A DNA stretch of 64,000 nt from NCBI GenBank assembly GCA_025463305.1, contig JAOBWK010000007.1, positions 37,445 through 101,444 on the forward strand. Reading direction: 5' to 3'. The notes under the pieces are model-generated. The model was not told the DNA's origin. It did no database searches and saw only the letters and a program-made list of their open reading frames with translations. How positions within the stretch are numbered: the first letter of the stretch is position 1; every line of letters starts with the position of its first letter. The stretch comes from Ilumatobacteraceae bacterium (GTDB lineage: Bacteria; Actinomycetota; Acidimicrobiia; Acidimicrobiales; Ilumatobacteraceae). Below are positions 42,594 to 51,602 of this stretch, piece after piece. The position numbers and the translations under genes are program-made.

Positions 42594-43445
42594 GTGGAAC
42601 CCTCCTGGATGATCCCGAGCAGGGACGGAACGCAGATCGCCGGGTACGAGCTCGGCGGATCGGGCGACGTGCTGCTCATCGCCCACGCGACCGGCATGTG
42701 CGGGCCGATGTACCAGCTCCTCGCGGACGAGCTGACGCCGTCGCTGCGAGTCGTGGCGATCGACTTCCGCGGCCATGGCAACTCGGGTCGCGCCGACGAC
42801 TACAGCTGGGACCGCACGGCCGAGGACGTGAACGCCGTCGGCCACCACCTCAGCGCCGATCGACTGCACGGGTTCGGCCATTCCATGGGCGGCGCGTCGC
42901 TGCTGCTCGCCGAGCGCAACGCGCCCGGCACGTTCACGTCGCTGTACCTGTTCGAGCCGATCGTGTTCCCCGGCGATGCGGGGAGCACGTCGAGCGACGG
43001 CCAGAACATGATGGCCGAGTCCGCCCGACGTCGTCGGCCGGCGTTCGCGTCGCGCGCCGAGGCGCTGCTGCGCTACGCGCGCAAGCCACCGTTCGCACAG
43101 ATCCAGGCCGGCTGCCTCGCCGCGTACGTCGAGAACGGCATGACGGAGGAGGCCGACGGCACCGCCCGCCTGAAGTGCCTGCCCGAGGTGGAGGCGCAGA
43201 TCTTCGAGAACGGGCAACGCTCGACGCTCGAGCTCGTCGCCACCCAGGCCACCCCGACGATCGTCGCGATGGGCCACGACGAGCCCGGCGCGAACCCCGC
43301 GAGGTTCGCCCCGTCGATCGCTGCCACACTGCCCAACGCAACGCTCGCGAGCTATCCGTACCTCGGCCACTTCGGCCCGTTCCAGGACCCGTGGACGATC
43401 GGGCGCGACATCCGGCTGCACATCGCCGGACAGCCGCTCGGCTGA
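42594..43445 (+). CDS. alpha/beta-hydrolase
   Basis: 283 residues from GTG 42594. Alpha/beta-hydrolase fold: oxyanion HATGMCG, DFRGHGNSG, nucleophile elbow GFGHSMGGASL, a late acid residue in MGHDEPGANP, and His in YLGHFGPFQDP. Esterase, thioesterase or C-C (meta-cleavage-like) hydrolase activities all fit; no haloalkane dehalogenase signature is seen. An ATG at 42609 is an alternative start. Monocistronic by position. Confidence 0.88.
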   Translation: MEPSWMIPSRDGTQIAGYELGGSGDVLLIAHATGMCGPMYQLLADELTPSLRVVAIDFRGHGNSGRADDYSWDRTAEDVNAVGHHLSADRLHGFGHSMGGASLLLAERNAPGTFTSLYLFEPIVFPGDAGSTSSDGQNMMAESARRRRPAFASRAEALLRYARKPPFAQIQAGCLAAYVENGMTEEADGTARLKCLPEVEAQIFENGQRSTLELVATQATPTIVAMGHDEPGANPARFAPSIAATLPNATLASYPYLGHFGPFQDPWTIGRDIRLHIAGQPLG

Positions 43446-43482
43446 GCGCCCGAGCCGCGGTCCTGCCGCCGGCGATGCTGCG

Positions 43483-44289
43483 TCAGCGCACCTTCGGCTT
43501 GATCCGGACGCCGCTCTCGAAGACCTTCTGGCCCTCGGCCAGCGCCGCAGGGCTCATCCCGTTGGCCAGGATCGCGGGGGCCATCGACATCGCCTGACCG
43601 GGCGACAGCTCGTTCGCGGCCCAGATCGCCCGGAGCGTGGTCTGCACGGCGAGCGCCGGCTGCCCGGCGATCGCCTGGGCGATCTCGAGGGCGGTGGGCA
43701 TGAGCGCGGCGGACTCGGTGACCTCACTGACGAGACCCATGCGCAGAGCCGTCGCGGCCGAGATCTTCTCGTGCGCGCCGAGCAGCGACATCCGCAGCAC
43801 CTCGCCGAAGGGCATGCGTGCGAGCATCTTCATCGGCTCGTAGACCGCGGCCATGCCATACGTGACGTGGGGATCGAAGAACGTCGCGTGGTCGGCGGCG
43901 ATGATGATGTCGGCCTCGGCGAGCAGGTAGAACGCGCCGCCACAGGCCATCCCGTTCACTGCCGCGATCACGGGCTTCCACATGTCGCACGACTTCGGGC
44001 CGAGGTCGTCGCCCGGATCGTCGTACATGAACGGGTTGCTCGTGCCGAACAGCGTGCCCTCTGCCGCGGTCATCGGCTGGTTGCGATCGATGCCGACGCA
44101 GAACGCCCGCTCGCCCGACCCGGTGACGACCGCGCAGTTGACGGAGTCGTCCTTGCGCATGTCGCGCCAGACGCTGCGCATCTCGTCCTGCATGGTCTGG
44201 TCGAAGGCGTTGAGCACATCGGGGCGGTCCAGGGTGATGACGAGCACCGCACCGGTCTGCTCCACGGAAATCGTTGTGTAGGACGCCAT
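43483..44289 (-). CDS. crotonase-family protein (DPHV variant)
   Basis: 268 residues from ATG 44289, with AGGGAGAAGAG upstream. Crotonase fold: LDRPDVLNAFDQTMQDE, RAFCVGIDRNQ, NGMACGGAFYLLAEADIIIAADH, FFDPHVTYGMAAVYEP. The first catalytic Glu is absent (CGGAF) and the second is His (DPHV), as in the tandem pair at 22.7-24.3 kb, so this is a third member of the same subgroup. Reaction unknown. Divergent from the CPBP gene across 160 bases. Confidence 0.88.
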   Translation of the reverse strand: MASYTTISVEQTGAVLVITLDRPDVLNAFDQTMQDEMRSVWRDMRKDDSVNCAVVTGSGERAFCVGIDRNQPMTAAEGTLFGTSNPFMYDDPGDDLGPKSCDMWKPVIAAVNGMACGGAFYLLAEADIIIAADHATFFDPHVTYGMAAVYEPMKMLARMPFGEVLRMSLLGAHEKISAATALRMGLVSEVTESAALMPTALEIAQAIAGQPALAVQTTLRAIWAANELSPGQAMSMAPAILANGMSPAALAEGQKVFESGVRIKPKVR

Positions 44290-44449
44290 CTCTTCTCCCT
44301 GTCGTGGAGGCTCGTCACCAGCCACTCGTCACCGGAACCGACCCGTTGGACCCTAGGGACTCGGCAGCGCGGCGCGCGCATCGAGCCACCCAGGCCGTCG
44401 AGGATCCGGTGGTACTCTGCGCGATGCCGCGCACACCACCGGGTCGGGC

Positions 44450-45298
44450 GTGACCGACCGCCCGGAGGCATGGCGACCGCCGACGCCACCGACGCCGCCG
44501 CCGGGATGGTTCGCCGATCCGTGGGGCGGGCCCGCGCTCCGCTTCTGGGACGGCGTGCAGTGGACCGCGCAGTCGGCGGCTCCCGTCGCGCCGCGGCCCG
44601 TCACTCCGCCGTACCCGTCGCTGCCGTTGCGTGCGGCCGTGATCGCGCTGATCGCCACTGCGGCGGCGCTGACGGCGGACAAGTTCGTGGTCCACTGGCT
44701 GCTGCGCTACCACTGGCCCGTCGCCGTCTACGTCGTGGTCGCCGCCGTCGTCGGCTACGGGCCGCTCGTCGTCACGTGCCGCGTGGTGTCCGAGCGGTTG
44801 GGCACCGGCGATCTCGGCGCAGACCTCGGGTTGCGGCTCCGGCGCAGCGATCTCGGCTGGGGACCCGTTGCCTGGACCGCGTGCTACGTCGCCGAGATCG
44901 CCGTCGTGATCGCGGTGAAGGTCCTGCACATCCCGCTCGCCAGCAACCTCGAGGGAGCCTCGAAGATGACGGCGAACCGCACCTACGTCGTCGTGTTCGC
45001 GCTGCTGGCCGTCGTCGCCGCGCCGGTGGTGGAGGAGATGGTGTTCCGGGGATTGGTGATGCGCGGGCTCCGGTCGCGGTTCTCGGCGCCGGTGGCCGTC
45101 GGCGTGCAGGGACTGCTGTTCGGCATCGCCCACTTCGATCCCGTCCGCGGCCTCGGCAACATCGGCCTGGTGATGATCCTCGCGTCGGTCGGCATCGTCC
45201 TCGGCGGCGCCGCCTACCTGACCCGACGCCTCGCGCCGACGATGATCGCGCACGCCCTGTTCAACGGGCTGGCGTTGATCGTGCTGCTCACCCGCTGA
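44450..45298 (+). CDS. CPBP family intramembrane metalloprotease with N-terminal DUF2510
   Basis: 282 residues from GTG 44450; TACTCT at 44413-44418 is a candidate -10. Residues about 17-42 are DUF2510 (PPGWFADPWGGPALRFWDGVQWT), a short Trp-rich module common in actinobacterial membrane proteins. About six or seven helices follow, with Abi/CPBP motifs EEMVFRG (Glu195-Glu196), FGIAH (about 224-228) and IAHALFN (about 267-273). The family contains Rce1-like proteases and bacteriocin-immunity proteins. Its stop overlaps the convergent AhpD-like gene by 11 bases. Confidence 0.9.
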   Translation: MTDRPEAWRPPTPPTPPPGWFADPWGGPALRFWDGVQWTAQSAAPVAPRPVTPPYPSLPLRAAVIALIATAAALTADKFVVHWLLRYHWPVAVYVVVAAVVGYGPLVVTCRVVSERLGTGDLGADLGLRLRRSDLGWGPVAWTACYVAEIAVVIAVKVLHIPLASNLEGASKMTANRTYVVVFALLAVVAAPVVEEMVFRGLVMRGLRSRFSAPVAVGVQGLLFGIAHFDPVRGLGNIGLVMILASVGIVLGGAAYLTRRLAPTMIAHALFNGLALIVLLTR

Positions 45299-45881
45299 CC
45301 TCGACGACGGGATCGTCGCGGTCGTCGAACTCCAGCCGCAGGGCCCGCGACATCGTCGCGTGCATCTCGTACATCAGCGTGATGTAGGTCAGTTCGAGGA
45401 TCTGCTCGTCGGACAGCAGGCTGTGCAACGTGTCGAACTCGCGGTCGTGCACCCGCCCGCCGCCGAGCACGAGCGCGTCGGTGTAGCCGAGCACGGCCCG
45501 TTCGACGGGCGTGAAGCAGTCGGCGCTCACCCATGCCGCGATCGCCTCGATCTTCTCCTCGGGCATGCCGAGCGCGCGGCACGACCTGCAGTGCTGCGAG
45601 TAGACGAACTGACTGCCGCGCAGCCAACCGGCGCGGGTCTGGCCGAGCTCGCGCAGCACGGGATCGATCACGCGGTTTGGGCTCTGGTAGAGCGCGAATC
45701 CGCGGACGGCATGGCGCATCACCTCGGGCACGAGCGCGAACACGGTCCACCAATCGCCGGGCGTGCCGTCGCTCGTCCCCGGTTCGGCCACCGGGTCGCG
45801 GTCACCGAAGATCATCGTGTACATCTGCAGCACGAAGTCGTCGCTGACCTCCGGCCGTGGCACCTGGCGCAGGCGTGGCAT
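45288..45881 (-). CDS. carboxymuconolactone decarboxylase / AhpD-like protein
   Basis: 197 residues from ATG 45881 with GGAGGGGG upstream; the longer frame to 46124 lacks homology. The CMD/AhpD helical fold shows the redox CxxC plus His pattern in FVYSQHCRSCRALGMPEEK and the following FTPVERAVLGYTDAL. AhpD-like proteins are thiol peroxidases or alkylhydroperoxidase partners. Its message would start from an ECF-type promoter shared back to back with the LLM monooxygenase, consistent with oxidative stress control (inference). Confidence 0.85.
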   Translation of the reverse strand: MPRLRQVPRPEVSDDFVLQMYTMIFGDRDPVAEPGTSDGTPGDWWTVFALVPEVMRHAVRGFALYQSPNRVIDPVLRELGQTRAGWLRGSQFVYSQHCRSCRALGMPEEKIEAIAAWVSADCFTPVERAVLGYTDALVLGGGRVHDREFDTLHSLLSDEQILELTYITLMYEMHATMSRALRLEFDDRDDPVVEVSG

Positions 45882-45954
45882 CGCAATCCCCCTCCGTCGG
45901 CGGCGGCTGCGCCGGCTCGACGCGACCATGATGCCCGAGCGGCGGCCGGTCGTC

Positions 45955-45993
45955 GGGAACACAGGCGTAACGCGGTCGTCTCGATGTGTTCCC
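45955..45993. promoter_or_regulatory. back-to-back ECF sigma-type promoters
   Basis: GGGAACACA (45955-45963) and TGTGTTCCC (45985-45993) are a perfect 9-bp inverted repeat. Read on the plus strand, GGGAAC-N16-CGTC (45977-45980); on the minus strand GGGAAC-N15-CGTT. Both match the ECF sigma pattern (GGAAC at -35, CGTC or CGTT at -10). Each -35 sits beyond the other promoter's -10, so the two overlap completely. Confidence 0.6.
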
Positions 45994-46026
45994 ATCACCG
46001 AAACCCGGTTGCGGTTGAGTGGGGCG

Positions 46027-47337
46027 ATGGCCGCCGAACGATTCCACCTCGCCTGGTTCTTGAACTTCGTCGCCGACGAGTGGAACGGCACGTGGGGCTC
46101 CGACGGCATGCCGTGGGACGGCAAGTTCTACATCGAGATGGCGCAGCACCTCGAGCGGGCCTGCTTCGACTACATGATCCTCGAGGACAAGTGCCACGTG
46201 TCCGACGTCTACGGCGGCACGATGGAGATGGAGCTCAAGCACGGCGTCGCCCCGAAGCACGATCCCGCGCCGCTCGCCACGCTGCTCGCCTACACGACTT
46301 CGCGGCTCGGCATCGTCCCGACGATGTCGACCAGCTTCTACCGCCCGTGGTTGCTGGCCCGGCTGGCGGCGACGATCGATCACATCGCCGATGGCCGCTT
46401 CGGCTGGAACATCGTCACCTCGGCCGAGGACAAGGCTGCCCAGAACTTCGGCATGGAGAAGCTCTACGAGCACGACCTGCGCTACGAGATGGCCGACGAG
46501 TACCTCGACCTGGTCACCCAGCTGTGGGGGTCGTGGGACGCCGATGCGGTGGTGCGCGATCGAGAGACCGGCGTCTACGCCGACCACCGCAAGGTCCGCA
46601 CGATCGACTTCGAGGGCAAGTACTTCAAGTCGCGCGGCCCGCTCAACACCGTGCCGTCGCCGCAGGGCCGGCCCGTGCTGTGCCAGGCCGGATCGTCGCC
46701 GAAGGGTCGTGCGTTCGCGGCCAAGTACGCCGACACGATCATCGCTCCGTCGCAGTCGCCGGCAGCGATGAAGGCGTATCGCGACGACATCCGTTCGCGG
46801 CTCGAGGCCGCCGGCCGCAAGCCCGACGACTGCAAGATCCTGTTCATCGCTTCGCCCATCGTCGGCGACACCGAGGAGGAGGCACGCGAGAAGCACGCGC
46901 GGTGGATGAGCGATCCGAACTTCGGTGAGTACATGCTCGCCGAGATCTCATCGATCACCGAGATCGACTTCTCCCAGTTCGACCTCGATCAGCCGGTGGG
47001 CGAGCTGACCACCAACGGCGAGCGCGGCGCGCTCGAAGGCTTCCTCGGCAGCGATCGCACGAAGACGCTGCGCGAGCTGGCGGCGTGCGGGTTCACCGAA
47101 GGCGCCGCCGATCGGTCACCGTTCGTCGGTACGCCGGATCAGGTCGCCGACGCGATGGGCGAGGTCATGGAGGAGGTCGGTGGTGACGGTTTCCTGATCA
47201 CCAGCCCGGTGATGCGCCTCAACCGCCGCTACATCATCGAGATCACCGACGGGCTCGTGCCCGCGCTGCAACGCCGCGGCCTGGTGCGCACGTCGTACAC
47301 CCACGAGCACTTCCGCGACAACCTGCTCGAGTTCTGA
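46027..47337 (+). CDS. LLM-class FMN-dependent monooxygenase (NtaA/SnaA/DszA type)
   Basis: 436 residues from ATG 46027; upstream in-frame codons lack homology. NtaA/DszA-subfamily motifs: FLNFVADEWNGTW near the start, DYMILEDKCHVSD, GWNIVTSAEDKAAQNFG, PQGRPVLCQAGSSPKGR and FVGTPDQVADAM. It is a bacterial luciferase-like TIM barrel using FMNH2 supplied by a separate reductase, oxidising sulfones, amines or cyclic ketones. The reductase is not adjacent, though flavin-linked redox genes follow. ECF-type promoter signals precede it. Confidence 0.9.
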   Translation: MAAERFHLAWFLNFVADEWNGTWGSDGMPWDGKFYIEMAQHLERACFDYMILEDKCHVSDVYGGTMEMELKHGVAPKHDPAPLATLLAYTTSRLGIVPTMSTSFYRPWLLARLAATIDHIADGRFGWNIVTSAEDKAAQNFGMEKLYEHDLRYEMADEYLDLVTQLWGSWDADAVVRDRETGVYADHRKVRTIDFEGKYFKSRGPLNTVPSPQGRPVLCQAGSSPKGRAFAAKYADTIIAPSQSPAAMKAYRDDIRSRLEAAGRKPDDCKILFIASPIVGDTEEEAREKHARWMSDPNFGEYMLAEISSITEIDFSQFDLDQPVGELTTNGERGALEGFLGSDRTKTLRELAACGFTEGAADRSPFVGTPDQVADAMGEVMEEVGGDGFLITSPVMRLNRRYIIEITDGLVPALQRRGLVRTSYTHEHFRDNLLEF

Positions 47338-47359
47338 CGACGCCGTCCCGGCGGTGCGG

Positions 47360-48679
47360 TCACCAGGCGAAGCGCTCCTCGTGGAGGTGCTCGAGCGGTA
47401 ACCCGGCGTCGCGGAGCGCCGAACGCACCGCATCGGCCATGCCGGCCGGACCGCACAGGTAGACGTCGCGGTTGGCCAGCCTCGGTACGAGTCGGATGAG
47501 CGACGACGCCGACAGGCAGTCCGGGTCGCTGCCGACGAGGTACCGCACGGTCGCGCCGCGACGCCACGCGATCTCGTCGAGCTCGTGGCGGAAGAGCAGG
47601 TGCTCGGGCCCGCGGGCGCGGTAGAGCAGGGTCAGGTCCTGCCCATGGCTCAGCGGCAGCGTCTCGAACAGCGCCCGCATCGGCGTGATACCCACGCCGC
47701 CCGCGATGAGCAGCACGTCGCCGCGGGTGCGACGGGCCCCGGTCATCGCCCCGTACGGGCCCTCGGTGACCACCCACGTGCCGACCTGGATGTCCTGGAG
47801 CTGCATCGTCCCGCCGCCCAGCGCCTTCACCGTCAGGCGCAGACCCGTGTCCGTCGGTGGCGCCGACAACGAGAACGGATGCGCGGCGCGCCAGTGGTCC
47901 GGCGTCAGGAACCGCCAGCGGAAGAACTGCCCGGCCTCGGCGTCGAGCTCGCGGAGGTGCTGCCCGCCGACCTCGATGCTCACGACGTCCGGGCCCTCGG
48001 CCACCACCGCCGTCACCCGCATCCGGTGCCGGGCGGCTTGGCGGATCGGGGTGAGCACGCGGTGGCGCAGCAGCAGCGCGAACACGTGGACGTACATCAG
48101 CGCCCACGCGATCTGCAGGACTCGGTGACCCGTCAGGTCCGGCCCGGCGAGCTGGTGCATGAACGCCAGCGCGACGGCCACGTAGGTCATCAGGTGCACG
48201 GCGTGCCAGCGTTCGTACGAGAGCCGTTGGCGGGCGGTGCGGACGGACACGACGGCAACGGCGAGGATCAGCACGGTGCCGACGGTGGCCGCCATCAGCC
48301 ACGGCAGCCGGAGCACGTGCCACATCGAGACGAGCGTGCCCTCACGGCGCGATTCTGCCCACGCCATCGTCGCCGCCACCGCGTGCACGATGATCAGCCC
48401 GGTGATCATCCGCCCGCCACGGCTGTGCCACCGAGTCAGCACGTCGGAGCCGACTCCACGCTCGATCGACGGCGCGCGCGACATCAGCGCCAGCATCACC
48501 AGCACGCCGTAGCCGGCGAGCATGCCGCAGACGTGCGCCACGAGGGGGACGTCCTGGACCCCACCCGGAGCGCTGACCGCCATCATCAGCGGCCACCACG
48601 AGACGGCCGCTGCGCCGATCCAGATGCCCGCCAGCAGCCACTCCGGCGCCAGCGAGCGATCCCGCCTGAACGCGCTCAT
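47360..48679 (-). CDS. ferric reductase-like transmembrane flavoprotein with ferredoxin-reductase domain
   Basis: 439 residues from ATG 48679. Six or so helices (about 10-220) form a ferric-reductase-like haem domain with His residues in LTRWHSRGGR, IIVHAVAAT, YERWHAVHL and AFMHQLAG. The C-terminus is an FAD/NAD(P) reductase module: FFRWRFL, HPFSLSAPP, AGGVGITPMRAL and YLCGPAGM. It probably moves electrons from NAD(P)H across the membrane. ATG overlaps the preceding small gene's stop (ATGA). ApbE, a common genomic partner that flavinylates external proteins, lies at 50854. Confidence 0.9.
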   Translation of the reverse strand: MSAFRRDRSLAPEWLLAGIWIGAAAVSWWPLMMAVSAPGGVQDVPLVAHVCGMLAGYGVLVMLALMSRAPSIERGVGSDVLTRWHSRGGRMITGLIIVHAVAATMAWAESRREGTLVSMWHVLRLPWLMAATVGTVLILAVAVVSVRTARQRLSYERWHAVHLMTYVAVALAFMHQLAGPDLTGHRVLQIAWALMYVHVFALLLRHRVLTPIRQAARHRMRVTAVVAEGPDVVSIEVGGQHLRELDAEAGQFFRWRFLTPDHWRAAHPFSLSAPPTDTGLRLTVKALGGGTMQLQDIQVGTWVVTEGPYGAMTGARRTRGDVLLIAGGVGITPMRALFETLPLSHGQDLTLLYRARGPEHLLFRHELDEIAWRRGATVRYLVGSDPDCLSASSLIRLVPRLANRDVYLCGPAGMADAVRSALRDAGLPLEHLHEERFAW

Positions 48680-48897
48680 GGCACGGCCGGAGCCTGGACG
48701 GACGCCGGGCCGGTCGCCAACGAGGTGAGCGGCGGCGCGGCCGGCGACACGGGCGAGACCGACGGCGCGCTGATGCCGAGCCACAGTCCGACGACCGTCG
48801 CGAGCGTGACGACCATGGTCGTCTGCCGCCGGCCCCGGCGGAGCACCGGCGGGCGCAGCGAGACAGGCGTCGTTCGTCCACGCGTTGCTGCCTCCAT
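48676..48897 (-). CDS. small single-pass membrane protein coupled to the reductase
   Basis: 73 residues from ATG 48897. A basic N-terminus (LRRGRRQTT) precedes one hydrophobic helix (MVVTLATVVGLWLGIS, about 28-43) and a Pro/Ser/Ala-rich exterior tail. Positive-inside topology puts the tail outside. In related clusters this slot often holds a small FMN-binding protein that ApbE flavinylates; here the tail has only three Thr-Ser sites and no recognisable FMN-binding domain, so it may be a scaffold or a shortened version. Stop overlaps the reductase ATG. Confidence 0.7.
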   Translation of the reverse strand: MEAATRGRTTPVSLRPPVLRRGRRQTTMVVTLATVVGLWLGISAPSVSPVSPAAPPLTSLATGPASVQAPAVP

Positions 48898-48920
48898 GCG
48901 GGACAGTCAGCCACACCGAA

Positions 48921-48957
48921 TCGGGAACTCCCCGAGGACCGGCCGAGAGGTTCCCGA
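48921..48957. promoter_or_regulatory. 8-bp inverted repeat in divergent gap
   Basis: TCGGGAAC (48921-48928) and GTTCCCGA (48950-48957), spacer 21 bases, lie in the 190-base gap between the small membrane gene (minus) and the second deacylase (plus). The half-sites resemble ECF -35 elements but no matching -10 is present at the right distance. The rest of the gap shows nothing else beyond GGGAGAGG before ATG 49088. Confidence 0.35.
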
Positions 48958-49087
48958 GAACGCACCGCCACCCCTCGCGGCCCGCGCCGTTCGCCCGACG
49001 CAGCGACGGCACGCCGGGTGACGCAGAATGGGGGCACGATCGCCGGCTCGTGGGGACCATCCACCGGATCGATCGGGAGAGGCCACC

Positions 49088-50821
<1,734 letters not shown>

Positions 50822-50853
50822 CTGCCCCGCGGGGAGCGCACCACGTCGAGGCG

Positions 50854-51594
50854 GTGATGGGCACGAGCGTGTCCATCGACGTGCGCGACGACATCGACCA
50901 CGCAGCCATCGACGAGGTCGTGCGCTGGCTGCACCACGTCGACGACACGTTCAGCACGTACAACCTCGACAGCCCGATCAGCCGCCTCGGCACCGGCGCC
51001 GCGTCGATGGCCGACATGAGCGGGGAGGTGCGCAGCATCCTCGACCTGTGCGACGAGCTGCACCGCGACACGGACGGCGCGTTCGATGCGCACGTCGTGC
51101 CGGCGCCGAACGGCAGCCGGTTCGATCCGTCCGGTGTGGTGAAGGGCTGGAGCATCGAGCGCGCGGCCGAGATCCTCGAACGCCATGGCGCGGCGAACTT
51201 CTGCATCAACGGCGGTGGCGACATCGTGGTCCGCGGCTGCGTCGAGCCCGGCCAGCCGTGGCGGATCGGCATCCGCCATCCGGCGCTCGCCGATCGCAGC
51301 GCTGCCGTCGTCGCCAGCGCCGACCGGCTGGCGATCGCGACCTCGGCCACGTACGAGCGCGGTGCGCACATCATCGACCCGGCCACCGGCGAGCCGACTG
51401 CCGACCTCGCCAGCGTCACGGTGGTCGGGCCGGACCTGACATACGTCGATGCGTACGCGACGGCACTGTTCGTGATGGGCCTCGGCGGGCTGGAGTGGCT
51501 GACCTCGCACCATCCCGAGTGCGCGGCGTTCGTCATCACCCACGACGACACCGTCGTGTCCACCCCCAACTTCGCCCAGCACCGGGTCAGCTGA
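50854..51594 (+). CDS. FAD:protein FMN transferase (ApbE-like)
   Basis: About 246 residues from GTG 50854 (ATG 50857 next). ApbE motifs: VMGTSVSIDV, FSTYNLDSPISRL, LHRDTDGAFDAHV, DPSGVVKGWSIERA, INGGGDIVVRG and later SATYERGAHIIDPATG, then a VVGPDLTYVDAYATALFVMG segment. ApbE covalently attaches FMN to Thr/Ser of target proteins outside the membrane. Homology continues upstream of the GTG (HHVEAV), and a CTG at 50818 overlapping the previous TGA (CTGA) is a possible rare start. The likely target system is the membrane flavin reductase locus 2.2 kb away. Confidence 0.85.
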   Translation: MMGTSVSIDVRDDIDHAAIDEVVRWLHHVDDTFSTYNLDSPISRLGTGAASMADMSGEVRSILDLCDELHRDTDGAFDAHVVPAPNGSRFDPSGVVKGWSIERAAEILERHGAANFCINGGGDIVVRGCVEPGQPWRIGIRHPALADRSAAVVASADRLAIATSATYERGAHIIDPATGEPTADLASVTVVGPDLTYVDAYATALFVMGLGGLEWLTSHHPECAAFVITHDDTVVSTPNFAQHRVS

Positions 51595-51602
51595 CGGGCG
51601 CG

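Noticed and set aside
48921..48957. TCGGGAAC/GTTCCCGA as a second pair of ECF promoters
   Set aside because: No CGTC or CGTT at 15-17 bases on either strand; kept only as an inverted repeat.
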